Source: Tanytarsus gracilentus
Lineage: Eukaryota; Arthropoda; Insecta; Diptera; Chironomidae
Length of the DNA: 64,000 nucleotides
Assembly: GCA_038502055.1 (NCBI GenBank)
Contig: JAXRKN010000040.1
Location: forward strand, 6,718,001-6,782,000
Direction: 5' to 3'
Position 1 is the first letter of the stretch; each line of letters opens with the position of its first letter. The position numbers and the translations under genes were made by a program. Below the pieces are notes generated by a model that ran no database searches, was not told the origin of the DNA, and saw only the letters and a list, made by a program, of their open reading frames with translations. Shown in pieces: positions 36,500 to 47,600 of the stretch.

Positions 36500-38527
36500 C
36501 GACAACAGCAATTATCATTAGCAGTTAGCCTAATAATACTAAATTTTGTCATAATTGCTTTTGCAACATCTGAATATGATAGCATTGAATGCGATCCACA
36601 TTCGAATCGCGCGAGAGCAGGTCGAGCTCGTCTTGTTGAATCGATTCCATGTGATTTCAGCAAGCAAAACTACTGCAATTTGCCGGGAGAATCATATCCA
36701 TGGTGAGTAGAGGTTTCGAAAATCCCGGGATTTCAAATTTCGGGATCCCGGGACTGAAAGACCTGTAAACCCGGGATCCCGGGATCCCGAAAACGGGATT
36801 TCATTTAAAAAAAGGAAATATTTTCCCTCAATTTTCAGCACTTTCGTCATGCAAAAAAATTATTTCTTGTTAAAATAATCGTGCACTTTTAAACCTTTAT
36901 TTTAATATCCAAATCTATACTTGTTGCTTATAATTAAAAAAATTTATTCCCCTTCGTATTTCAAAAAATAACGACAAATTAGTGAAAAATTTAGATATTT
37001 TTAAATCCCGGGATCCCGAAGAAAAAACGCGGGATCTCGGGATTGAAAAACTGTCCGGGATTCCCCGGGATTTCGGGATCCCGGGATCCCGCCGAAACCT
37101 CTAATGGTGAGTCTTGCTCCATACCATCGTTCTTACGCGCTAACTAACTTGTTTGCTGATCACCCACAACTACCATTCAAATACGCTAACTGAATATCGT
37201 TCTTTTTTAGGAATGCGGTAAAGAAATTTGTATATGATAATCAAGGCCTAGTTCGTCGAATGTACGGTGATCTTAGACACATTTACGTTATGCAATCAGA
37301 AAATGAAAATGAAATTGATATTGGTGAATATTCGGCTGATAAATATTCAAAGGCATTCAATATGCATCATAGTCAACGACAAGCTAAAGACGCAACAGCT
37401 CAGATGCCAAAAAATGAAGAAAGAAAAAATTATCGCAACGGAGATTCAAGTGAGCCACACTTTAGACCCGTTGTCCAGCGACCTACCAATAACAAACAAC
37501 GAAAAAAACCACAAAAAGATTTTGACAAAAATTCACTCATTGATAATCAAATTAATTCAAATGGAAATGTAAATGACACGAGAGCGAAATTAACTTCTGA
37601 AACGAGTGAAAAAACCACAATACTAGCATCTATCACACCATCATCAACAACTTCCTATGGAACAGCAAGCTCAAGTGAAGCAATTAATACTGAAATGCCG
37701 ACAATAGAAAGTGATCAAAAAGACAATGAAGGGGTCGACAAAGCAGTATTCAATCTTTTCAGCAACATTTCATCTGCTTTTACTGCTAAAACGATCACAA
37801 CAACATTGGAAACATCAACAATGAGTAAGGTAGTAAGTGAAAACACTCAAGAACCATCAATTACAGAGAGAAGTTCAAATCCACATAACATCGAAAATGA
37901 AGGAGAAATATTTAGTATGGATAGTATTGATACCCAAAATGATACTGTAGCATCATCCATTTCTGAATCAACATCAACAACAACTGAAGCTCAATTATTT
38001 CAAGATTCGATGATCATTCCGATTCCTCTAAACAAGAGAGGAGTGTAAGTAAAAATGTTGAAAGTCTTTAAATAGTTCAAGTTTTTCACACAAATGAATT
38101 TATTACACAAAATTTTCCTCACAGAAATGCATGTCCCGTAAAAGAGGAAGTTGTAGCGCCATTCTGGGGCAATAATACGCGCGGTGAAGTTTTGGCACTT
38201 CTTAATGTCTATCCTTTTGAACAGTACATCAATTGGGAAAAGTGCACACATGAAAACGAGCAAATGTATTGCAGGAAAGGATGTCGATGTGAACAACAAT
38301 ATCGTTTACATAGATTGCTCGCCTACAATCCGCTCGATGCATGCCGAGGAATCTTCTCGGACTGGTTTAGATTTCCATCATGTTGCATCTGCAAGTGTTA
38401 TGACATTCCGTTAGATTATCGTGTTACTTCAAGGAGTCCTCGAGGAACTAAGCAAAGTCAAGACGGTATCATGGAAAAAGATGAGAATGACGATCAAGAA
38501 ACTTACTTTGATGACGAAGGCAGTTAA
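36500..38527 (+). CDS. spz3: Spatzle-family neurotrophin (Spatzle 3-like), 5' end incomplete
   Basis: Readable exons are 36500-36702, 37211-38044 and 38125-38527, joined in frame (479 residues plus stop). The first visible exon starts after a TTTTTAAAACAG acceptor and encodes a hydrophobic signal-peptide-like stretch (LSLAVSLIILNFVIIAFA), so the start Met is in an unseen upstream exon. A long Ser/Thr/Asn-rich pro-region follows, then a dibasic NKRG site and the cystine-knot domain. That domain has ACPVKEE, GCRCEQQYRLHRLLAY, CRGIFSDWFRFPS and the CCICKC cluster. Spatzle proteins are secreted, proteolytically activated ligands of Toll-family receptors. The C-terminal domain looks most like Spatzle 3, with Spatzle 4 or 6 as alternatives. 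The first visible intron contains a MITE. AATAAA follows at about 38562. Confidence 0.85.
36700..37111. mobile_element. hAT-like MITE in the Spatzle intron, with 8-bp target-site duplication
   Basis: The element spans 36708-37103 (396 bp). It has 11-bp perfect terminal inverted repeats (TAGAGGTTTCG and CGAAACCTCTA) and is flanked by the 8-bp duplication ATGGTGAG (36700-36707 and 37104-37111). An 8-bp duplication and TAGAG-type ends are diagnostic of the hAT superfamily. Both ends carry clustered copies of the palindrome CCCGGGATCCCGGG, while the middle is AT-rich and non-coding. The duplicated 8 bp include the exon's splice donor. Confidence 0.85.
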
Positions 38528-38853
38528 CAAGTTTAATTATTTTTTACCTAGTTGTATAAGAATAAAACTAAAAACTAGTCAAGAACAAGATAAATATCGT
38601 TTTACTAAATTTTTAGATAGATTTAAAAAAACTACCTATTTTCTTAATTTCCTGAAATAAACGAGTTTTTAGGACAAAGTCTTTCATAAATAATAAATTC
38701 AAAGAAATGCTGATAGCAAAAAAACCAGTCAGTTTCAACGAAATTAAAATTTTAATGATAATCTATTGACACTGTCTTTGCTTATTAAGATAGATTTTGT
38801 TATTTTCATACTTTTCATTGCTGGCTCTGCGATATTGTTATCCTTGATTTATT
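38528..38853. other. Convergent 3' intergenic spacer
   Basis: A 326-bp spacer between the Spatzle-like gene and the first glycine-rich gene, whose 3' ends face each other. AATAAA on the plus strand at about 38562 and on the minus strand just below 38854 are the likely poly(A) signals. Confidence 0.6.
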
Positions 38854-39262
38854 TTATTTCCCTAGCGGCACGATCCCAGAAAAGCCGCCACCTGGATAAA
38901 TTGGAGCATGTTGTTGTGGGTATTGGCCACCTTGTTCATAGTATTGCCCTTGAGGATAACGACCTGTAGTGAGAACTTTAGCGCCAATTCGAGTGGAGAG
39001 GAATTTAAATGCTCATACCTCCTTGATGTCCGTGTCCATAATTTCCTTGATGTCCGTACTGTCCATAGCTAGGTTGTCCATAGTGTGGTCTTCGAAAACC
39101 GCCGCCCCCAAATCGTTCATCTATTAACGGTTCAGCAACTTTAGCATCGGGATCAACAAAGTTGATTTGATTTGCCCCTGCTTCTATATTCCTAACTTGA
39201 CGCAACATCGGATGAGTCATTGCACAAATGACTAAATTACAGACGATTAAGATTCTGAACAT
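38854..39262 (-). CDS. Secreted glycine-rich pre-pro-protein A, 2 exons
   Basis: Exons 39262-39019 and 38963-38854 give 117 residues. I start at the Met of MFRILIVCNLVICAMTHP because a signal peptide follows directly and a TATA box sits just upstream; an in-frame Met at 39298 would bury the signal peptide. Order: signal peptide, a short acidic pro-region (about residues 20-50), the junction IDERFGGGGF, then a Gly/Tyr/Gln/His-rich tail with GQPSYGQYGHQGNYGHGHQGG repeats, and a PGGGFSGIVPLGK end. The adjacent genes B and C on the same strand share this plan and intron phase. Function is unknown. Antimicrobial, cuticle, silk or adhesive roles are all seen among insect Gly-rich secreted proteins. 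Confidence 0.8.
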
Positions 39263-39326
39263 TTTGAGGTCTTTCTCAAATAAGTTTTCGTCTCTCACTA
39301 AATTTACTTATTTAATGATCTTATGT

Positions 39327-39334
39327 TTATATAC
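39327..39334 (-). promoter_or_regulatory. TATA box of glycine-rich gene A
   Basis: TATATAAA on the minus strand, 65 bp upstream of the chosen start codon and about 30 bp before a TTAGTGAG start-site-like sequence. It supports the downstream start choice. Confidence 0.6.
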
Positions 39335-39665
39335 GAAAGTATTGTACAGAAAATTAAGAGTGAACTTAACTTGTTCGTGGAAGGACGGTCACAAAAATTT
39401 AGAAATTGTTAGATTGGCTCGACTGAAACTGTTCCTGAATAAATCCTCAAATAAAACTCTACAACACCACTAAGTAAACTCAACCTTAAAAACGCTTCTT
39501 ACTTTAATTTCAAATTTAATTTTTTTTTATTTCCTCCTGTATGTTTCTTATCACCAAACATATGCTGAATCATTAAGGTCGATTAGAGTCACATACTGAT
39601 TTAACAAAATATTTGTATTTTATTTGGAATCTTTTGAAACATTTTAACTGATAATATATTTCAAT

Positions 39666-40398
39666 TTATTTCCCATAAGGCGTAAAACCCCCACCGCCCA
39701 AACTCTGTGAAGAAGCTGATGCTTGAGCTTGAGATGCACTCAACCCTCCGCCATAGCCTCCATAACCGCCTTTGAAAATTTAAAATTTAATAAAAATAAT
39801 AATAAATGAATTAATAGTACCTGGATATCCTTGACCTTGAGTTAAGAAATTTAAATTTACAAAATTAAAATATTTTTATATATCAGAAACACAAAATTAT
39901 CAGGAGCTGAAAGATTTTAATTTTAAAAGCGCTCGCAAAACAAACTCAAAAGTTAGAGAATTTTTTTATAAATTTACCGTTCCTTCAAAGGATCTTACTA
40001 GTCACAATGGTTAGATAAATTCTAATTAACTGTAATAAATGCAAGTAAAACAAGCTCAAACGTTCGTGAAGATTATAATATTTCAGCACTTGATGAGAGT
40101 GTCTCATGTTTTAGTTACCTCCTTGATATCCATGTCCTGGATATCCACCTCCATATCCGCCATGCCCACCTCCATATCCACCATGTCCACGTCCGTATCC
40201 GCCTTGTCCGTATCCACCTTGTCCGTATCCGCCTTGCCCGTATCCACCTTGACCGTATCCACCTCCAAATCTTCCCTCTAAATCAGGCTTTTCATCAGCA
40301 GTAGCAACACCATTTTCAGCAGCAGTATCTCTTTGCTGACGCACTGGAATAGCAATCGCACTAACTATTAAAACAAGCAAGATTAAGAATCGAAACAT
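39666..40398 (-). CDS. Secreted glycine-rich pre-pro-protein B, 3 exons including a 15-nt micro-exon
   Basis: Exons 40398-40119, 39835-39821 and 39769-39666 join in frame into 132 residues. N-terminal signal peptide (MFRFLILLVLIVSAIAIP), then an Arg/acidic pro-region, the junction DLEGRFGGGYG, and repeated GYGQG/GGYGG units. The 15-nt exon encodes QGYPG, framed by TCAAG acceptor and GTACT donor. The last exon encodes GGYGGYGGG followed by SQAQASASSQSLGGGG, close to the C-terminal repeats of gene C. The AATAAA overlaps the stop codon. Both introns break between the first and second base of Gly codons, so exons can be gained or lost without a frame change. The micro-exon could be skipped in frame. 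Function unknown. Confidence 0.8.
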
Positions 40399-40433
40399 TT
40401 TGAATCCTAGACCTCTTTTCGAATTGAACTAAA

Positions 40434-40476
40434 AACTGAGAATAGCTTGGCTTTTTTTCGACACTCTTATTTTATA
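40434..40476 (-). promoter_or_regulatory. Core promoter of glycine-rich gene B
   Basis: TATAAAA (40476-40470, minus strand) is followed about 35 bp later by an arthropod initiator-like CTCAGTT (40440-40434), about 40 bp before the start codon. Confidence 0.55.
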
Positions 40477-40594
40477 AGAAACTTTGAAAAAAAAAATATA
40501 AGAGAATATGTCGCATTTGCTCTTTTAAAAGTCAAAACTCAAATTTTCTTAAATACTTATCAATTTTTTTTATGTATTTCTTGTATTTTGGTCA

Positions 40595-40880
40595 ATAAAA
40601 TATTTAAAAAATTGTTTAAAACTTCTCCCTTCTCTATCCAGGTATTCCGCACGGAAAAGTACTAAATAAAATAAGGTCAGTATAAATTTTGATATTTTGA
40701 TATATTTTGTTTAAATTCCTTGAGTACTTAAAAATAAATTTTGATTTTCTTTATCGTAATATATTAAACAAGTATACATGCAATATTTGTGTGGATATAA
40801 AATGATAATTTAAGATCCAAAATTTAAGAGATGGAGAGCGGAAATTTTTGTTTGGTGAAGTTTTTTAAACTGCTCTTCCT
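40595..40880. mobile_element. Degraded foldback element, copy 3
   Basis: This stretch matches one arm of the foldback elements at 53.2 and 54.9 kb: TATTCCGCACGGAAAAGTA (about 40642-40660), a run of TAAATAAAATAAGGTCAG, then GATCCAAAA and GAGAGCGG. It is followed by a loop (AAATTTTTGTTTGGTGAAG, about 40841) inverse to the loop of the 53.2-kb copy, and a badly degraded second arm. It is older or more eroded than the other two. Confidence 0.65.
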
Positions 40881-41243
40881 TTTATATCTTTTGCCTCCGT
40901 TCTAGAAAGTAAATTTGTTTTCAATTTTTTGAGATTATTTTTTAATTTTTTCTCTCTTATGATGCCGATGAATTTAAATGGTCCTAGAGTGGCGTCTGTT
41001 GAACGGACTGCGTATTGTACAATTCACTACAAAGAGTTTGTTTTAATGCGGTCGTTCTGCCAAACTGTTTTGTTAATTATTTGTTTTCCTTATGCTTCGA
41101 GATGCCTCTAAAATTTTAAACTGAGGATTTTTTGATTAAGTTTAAATGTTTTCTTTACCTTTCAGTTTGTTACGTTCCTCTATGTGTTATTTAAAGCTTT
41201 TAACTTATTAATTGTTGTAAGATTGACAAAAAATATTTTTTCG

Positions 41244-41905
41244 ATCGGCTAAAATCGGTCAGAGCCGACCGAAATTTTTTTCGATCGGCTAAAGCCGGTC
41301 AGAGCCAACTGATTTTTTTTCGGTCGGCTTAAAACACTCTAGACAAGATTCTTGATGACTTCAAATTTCACCTAAAATTAAAGGTACAGGCTTAAACGTT
41401 AAATTCAATTTCACTTCCAGCACTGAATATTGGTTCAATTGGATCTCACTTCCAGACCTTTAATTTTAGAATACAAAGTTAGGAAGTTTTCTGGAGTGTT
41501 TTAATTGAACGGTTAAATTCGGCTAACCGGTCGGCTCTGACCGGGTTAGCTGACCGATTGTAGCCGATCGAAAAAAACTTCAGTCGGCTAAAACCGGTTT
41601 TAGCCGAAAGCTGCAAAAAGGTCATCGGCTAAGATGTTTAGCCGACCATCAGTTATCGGTCGAACGACTTAAACCCCTGGTTTTTCCGGTTGGCACCGCT
41701 CCCTGCTTACTCCACATAGAACACGAAGTGGGGTAATTCGATCGCCGGGTGGATAGGGCTATCTTCCTTATTCATCTAGTGGCAATTCTTGAGTCGTAGC
41801 GTATCTGACGCGAGAACTACGGTAAGGACGGAAGCTGCGCTAGTTTGCGTCTGACCACGGTTGAATGATACCTGAGAGCTATCACATCGTAAAATACCAA
41901 TACCA
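41244..41905. mobile_element. Palindromic CGGTCGGCT-rich element and adjoining GC-rich repeat-like block
   Basis: From 41244 to about 41680 the sequence holds more than ten copies, in both orientations, of short motifs built on TCGGCTAAA/CCGGTC/AGCCGACC, separated by AT-rich spacer. Such dense subterminal motifs resemble those in the two hAT-like MITEs of this window. The end GACTTAAACCCCTG (to about 41680) could be a hAT-type terminus, but no matching left end was found. The following 41685-41905 block is unusually GC-rich, ends in ACCAATACCAAT, and may be a non-LTR 3' end. Boundaries are uncertain. Confidence 0.4.
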
Positions 41906-42648
41906 ATTTTTCTTGACCGTTATTGTTAAGATCGTCACATAGAGAAGAGAGAAAAGTAACGATTGTGTGGGAGTAAGAGAGAAGAGAGAAAAATAAAGGC
42001 AGTCTTTTCTCTTTTTTATTTTAAATACGGTTTTTTAGGTAGTTATTGACTCTAAAATAAAAGTCAAAGTGATTCGTATTACAATTAGCACCGAACTAAG
42101 ACGGGTAACAAACAAAAACTCATAGATTAATCTTGAAGTGCAATCTAGTGCGTGTATAAGTATTTAATGTAAGTAAATAATTTTTCCTGATCATGAAATA
42201 ACCCAACCAATTTAAATATTCTAGGCAGCCCAAGAGTCGAGAGCTCGATGAGATAAAAAAACAAAGAAAAATTCATCATTTGTTTAATAATTTTATTGTT
42301 CAATTGACTTAAGTTAGTGGAGTTTACTCATCAATCTTTTTTTAGGGAAACATTGAAATAAAATTCGCAAAATAGTACTGACACATCTATAAATTTAACC
42401 CAGAATGTTTTTTTAATATAGAATATAGCAACAAGAACTAATGATTTGACATCATACAATTATATCAGTTTATATCCTGAGGATATAATAATGTGATGTT
42501 GTTTTGCGCCCGTTACTAACTTGACCATCTACTTATTAAATAATCAACACGATTTAAAAATATTTATTGTCAGGATGAACAAAAACATCAAGAGTTTTTC
42601 AAATAGGAATCTAAATACCAAATGTTACTATTTTCTTACAAGAGAATG

Positions 42649-43218
42649 TTATCCATAGTAAGGGTTGTAACCACCAAAACCACCCCCGAAGCTTTGGGAT
42701 TGAGCCTGAGCTTGAGATTGAGAACCTCCATATCCTCCAAACCCTGAAAAAAGTATCAGTTAAACTAGTTAATAAAATAAAATTATAAGAAAAAAATTAC
42801 CCCCACCGAAACTTTGTGATTGAGCCTGCGCTTGAGATTGAGAACCACTGAAACCACCTCCATGATAAGGCTGTGGGTAATGACCTAAAAATAAATAAAT
42901 TTAATTTTTGAAAGAGATTTTAAAAATTAAAAATAGCTCACCAGGATAGTTACCATGACCACCATGCCCACCTAATAATTTTTGTCCTAGCGCAATTCCT
43001 AAACCAAGCCCAATTCCTAAAAATCGATTATCTAAATCTGTTCCATTTCCTTTGGAAGCCAATGGGTCTTCAATTTTTTGGGGTTCGATTTTAGAGCTGC
43101 TCGTTGATGCCTCTCCTTCATCGGGAAATGCAATTTTATCGACGTCTCGCTTTTGAATATTTGATGGAAGTGCGAAAACACAAACTAAAATTGATAATAA
43201 AACTATGAGCTTCATCAT
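42649..43218 (-). CDS. Secreted glycine-rich pre-pro-protein C, 3 exons
   Basis: Exons 43218-42942, 42884-42801 and 42743-42649 give 151 residues. Signal peptide MMKLIVLLSILVCVFALP, a pro-region with a KR site and many acidic/Ser residues, the junction DLDNRFLGIG, then a Gly/His-rich segment. Exons 2 and 3 each encode the block SQSQAQAQSQSFGGG preceded by Gly-rich spacer, so one looks like a duplicate of the other. Exon 2 is 84 nt, a multiple of three, so it can be skipped in frame. The C-terminus is GGYNPYYG. AATAAA lies near 42560 on the minus strand. It is the most diverged of the three tandem paralogues. Function unknown. Confidence 0.8.
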
Positions 43219-44453
43219 GTTTGACTGCCAAATCAAGACTAATTCGATGTGTAAATGAAAATTTTAAATCGTATGTCATGACTTAAAATCTCATTTTTTG
43301 TTTTCGAGGCTAGAGGTTGGTGGAACAAGTTTTTTTGCTCTTGATATATGTGTATATAAGAAATTTACTGGTTTTTGAACAATTCGTCAGAAGCCGTTTC
43401 GTCAATTGCTTTAAATGCAAAAAATTTAGTTAAATTTTTAAAAACAAAATAAATTTTCTTTAAGAATGTTTAATAGTTACTTTATATACCTAAAGAAAAC
43501 TTTCATAATCTTCTTATCAAACTCTTCTTCTTTTACATAAAACATAAAATTTTCATTTTAAAATTTGCATATTCATATATTTAGCTATGATGATGATGAC
43601 GACACAGATACAGTGTAAAGAGCATATGACACCAGTTTTAATTAAAACCTTTTAGTTTGCTATTTTCTGATGTCACTTTTTAGTTTTCTGTATCTACAAG
43701 GAGTAGTTTCTGAAATCATCTTGCTAACTTTTAAGTTTAAAATGGAAACAAGCTCTTTTTTTAAATTGCCAAACTCATGTTTCATATGCAGGTTACTCAT
43801 CAATAATCAGGAGCTTCAAGATGGTAAAAACGACCTTCTTTACGAGAGTTTTTACTTTTTAAGATTAAAATTCGGAGTGATTAATTGTAGAGACAATTTT
43901 GCTTGCCCAAAATTTACTTTTACATACCACCTAAAATTAAATTTATAAAATATTACCTAAACGCATCCACATTCAGTAATTATTACTTATTCTATTGTTG
44001 AAGCAATGCGGTATATGTAGAGAGAAAACTAAAGTTTCAAGCTTCCAAGAAATTATCGTTTGAAAAGTTCCCCATCTGCAATCTTTGAAACCACATACAA
44101 TTATGTGTTTTCAATGCAAATATGCAAATCATTTAATTTAAAAGGGAGGCTATCTGCAAAGAATTTACACGTCTTTATTTGAATTTTAGAAAAGGTCCTG
44201 TAGTTGTCTTGAAACCTAGAATTTGACCTCTAAAAAATTTCAAAAAATTTAGCATAAAAAATCGTCAAGATTTTTAAGATGTTTTCATAAATTTTTTTAA
44301 ATTAGGTAATCCTAAAGATGAAATGCAGAATTATTTTAATAGATCGATTCAAAAATTCCCTGTTTTGAAATTAAATTTTATTTTCATCGAAATTTTTAAA
44401 AAATTTCCATAGCCCTCCTTCATAGGAAGTTTCTCAATTAAACGCATAATGTA
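43219..44453. other. Intergenic interval, no gene recognised
   Basis: Upstream of glycine-rich gene C. TATATA-rich sequence near 43350 could be promoter-related but is far from the start codon. An open frame at 43670-43948 has no recognisable domain. Confidence 0.4.
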
Positions 44454-44650
44454 CAAGGGCTGAGAACATAGAGGTAGCTGGGCCCGCAAAGGCCCGCCAA
44501 GGCCCGTCAAAACTCTAAGAAAATTAAAGTTTAGAGGATGAAAGGCACATCAAAAAAAATTTACTTGTATATTTTTTTTTCTGTTTTTAAGGCCCGTGAA
44601 GGCCCGCCAAAGCCCTCAATATATTGATGTTCTCAGCACTGGATAATGTA
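44446..44650. mobile_element. hAT-like MITE with 8-bp target-site duplication
   Basis: The element spans 44454-44642 (189 bp). Its 16-bp ends (CAAGGGCTGAGAACAT and the inverse of CCAGTGCTGAGAACAT) differ at three positions. The flanking 8-bp duplication ATAATGTA (44446-44453 and 44643-44650) is perfect. Clusters of AAGGCCCG(C/T)CAA lie just inside both ends, around an AT-rich non-coding core. CAAGG-type ends with 8-bp duplication fit hAT. Confidence 0.8.
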
Positions 44651-47600
44651 ATACCTACTAAAGTGTTAATTCAAAATCTTAAAATCTTAATTCTAAAATA
44701 TGCATTTCGATATATTAGATATATGCAGTGCGAGTTTTTAGAGTAGTTGTTTTGCATAAGCTTTACATTATTTTTTTAATATTTTTTAATTTTATTTTTT
44801 TTTTATTATAAATATTTTTATTTTAAAATAATTAAGGAAAAAAAAAAATATTCTGAGTTGGTGCGCATCTTTTCCCTTTTCTGTGCCACAAGGGCAGAAT
44901 ATTTTTCTGTAAATACAATTGTTTCTAAAAACAAAAACTGTAATTAGATTTAATACTTGTTAAGTTAATTATCAATTAATTTTTTATATGTATATTCATA
45001 TAATTTACAGTTTTTTTTAATAAAAGGGCTCTTTATTGCGTAAATTGGACAAATTATATTTTTCCAGAAAAAAACAGGATTAAGAGTATTTTTAACATTT
45101 GAATGCAATGTTAATTTAATTTAAATGTTTATAGGACCGTTTAAGATTATCTTTTTAAATATATAATAACTGTGTGAACGATTTAGCACATAACGTTTAT
45201 AAAAAAAACCATCACGTGGTCTCCAGATGTGAATTTTTAATATTTTGCTCTCTTACCATGCACATAGTGTGAGTGAGCACAAAAAACTACCTAAAATTCT
45301 CTTTTTTACCACCAACCAGTAATGTGTACATATCTCAAGCATTTTTCAGTGACAACCACCATTAGCAGAGTCTTTGGGAGAGTACAGAAAATTTTCATCA
45401 TTATTCACAGCAGACCTCCGTAAATAATATCAATTATGTTTTTTAGATGGAAATTGAAATAAATTGAACTTTGGTTTTCCTTTAATTTCACGGAGAAAGA
45501 AAGCAAGTTAAGTTCAACGCTTTAAAAATTTGGGCACTTAAAAATTTGAATTATTTTTTTTGGAGTCTTTTGGACAAGGTTACAATTGTTAATGTTTACT
45601 ATTATTGGCCCTTAAAGGTTCTTTTTGTTAAAAGAGAAGTTTTTTAGTTTCTGTCCAATACTCTTAAATTGAAAAGATTATAAAGTATCACGTGTTGTAT
45701 TTATGTCTGTTCAAGAGGACTCCTCCTGGTCGTTAAACACACTCACATAGAGCGCTTAAATTAACATCTCTTCCAAGGCAAACGAAAAATTCTCAAGCTT
45801 CTTGAAACGAATGTGAACCATAAGGAAGCGATTAAAACGAAAGACAATATCATTGCTTATGGCTTTTCTTCTACAGACAACACAATTCTCCAAAATAAAC
45901 GTGGAAAAAGATTGTGCATGGCATCTCTAACTGCTTATCTCGACTGCCATTAAAATGTAAATTAAAGCGACATTCCCTTGGAGACAATTTACTGCAGTTT
46001 GGTGTGTGTATTTATTTGAGTTCTAAAAAAAAATGAAAGCTAGTTGGCAGCTAACAAAATGAAAATGGATCTTATCTGAGGTCGCAGAATAAAAGCGCAC
46101 AAGTAATCCGTTTAAAATTCAAGCCAAAAATAAATCTTTAAATTTTGATCTCTCCTGAGTCATTTTTCTTTTGTAAGTTGAATTGAAACATTTTTCAAAT
46201 ACAATTGTACATTAATGCATACATCTTAGTTGAACTTTCTTATTTTAACTTTAATTTTAAATTTCAGAAAATTAATACATGTAAATTTATCGAAAATTAT
46301 CTTTCATTGTTCAACAATTATACCTTTTTATAATTCAGTGAAAAGTCGCTAAAAAACAACATATTAAATGAAAAGAGATTATTTGGGCAACTTTGTACTC
46401 ACCTTTCACAATTTTTTGCGATAATAAAAGATAAAAAAAAGAGAAATAAGAGTTTATGAAAAATTAAATGAGATGACGGCAATTGTTGGCTTTATATTGA
46501 AAAAAGAAAAGTGGAGAATGCAGAGAAAATACACATTTCTCATCCGTGTCGTCTCATACATATCAGATTAATGATCCGTGAACTGGCGACGTCCAATTTA
46601 ATGTTTTTCTCCACCTGAAAGCACACTTTCGTCTATGTCTTCGATGTTTTTGCCAGATTGCTCCATACTTCTTTACATTCCATATGTTGATTGGGTTCTT
46701 CCATGGTAAAATTGGAAGAAACTTACTATTGAATGCAAGGAAGCATGGAACTGTCTAAGCGTTTGTTCCCGTTAATGATTTGACACATCATCTAATAAGT
46801 TTTTAAATGAATGTATGAGCTACTTTTTTTGTCTGGGAATGTTTAAAGTGGTGCTTACATTTTTCAAATGGAAATTCCTAAAAGAAGATGAGAAAAATAT
46901 TTAAAAATATTTTGATGTATAAACATTAATATACTTTTTGTTAAAAAAATATAGTTTTCAAGATTTTTCTAATTATTTACGCCATATTTTAGTATTGTTT
47001 CCTGCTTTTTGTTCTTGAGTTCAAAACTTGAATAAATATTTTCTTCAACTCAAATTTTTTAAGATTTGTCACATGAACTTACATAGCATAGAAGAATGTC
47101 TGTGTATCACATGCTTTCGCACAAAAAAAATAAATTCTTTTGTTCCTCATAAGAATGTTTCTCTTATAAGAATGAAAAAATAAGTAAAATTTTTAATACT
47201 CAAATATTTTCAAAAAAATTGTTTTTCATTCAGCATACAAAATTTTGAGGGTTAATGCAATTTGAAAGTTTAAATTGATTTTACTAGAGATTAATGTCTT
47301 TTTCCTGCTTGCTTAATTAAATTTAAATTAGGAAATTTGCCCTGGAAGGACACAAAAAAGAAACGATTGTATGAAATGTCAATTGAATTTTGCTCACTCG
47401 CATGGAATAATTTTCAAGCCATTTGAGATAAAAGCTGGGGCAAAAGGCAAAAAATTAAACAAGCCACATTTTGAATTATTTGTTGTGTTTCACAAAATTT
47501 ATTTGGTCTATTTCATCAAAGTTATCAAATTAAATTCAAATTTGTATCTCGCATTAACATCCATGGATATATCAAGGGATATAAATGTCTCAAATATACA

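Noticed and set aside
37267..37572. Alternative frame overlapping the Spatzle pro-region
   Set aside because: It is an out-of-frame shadow; the cystine-knot frame is continuous through the splice junctions.
38854..43218. Calling the glycine-rich cluster antimicrobial peptides (attacin/holotricin type)
   Set aside because: Gly-rich secreted proteins also serve cuticle, silk and egg coats. No diagnostic attacin or cecropin motif is present, so function is left open.
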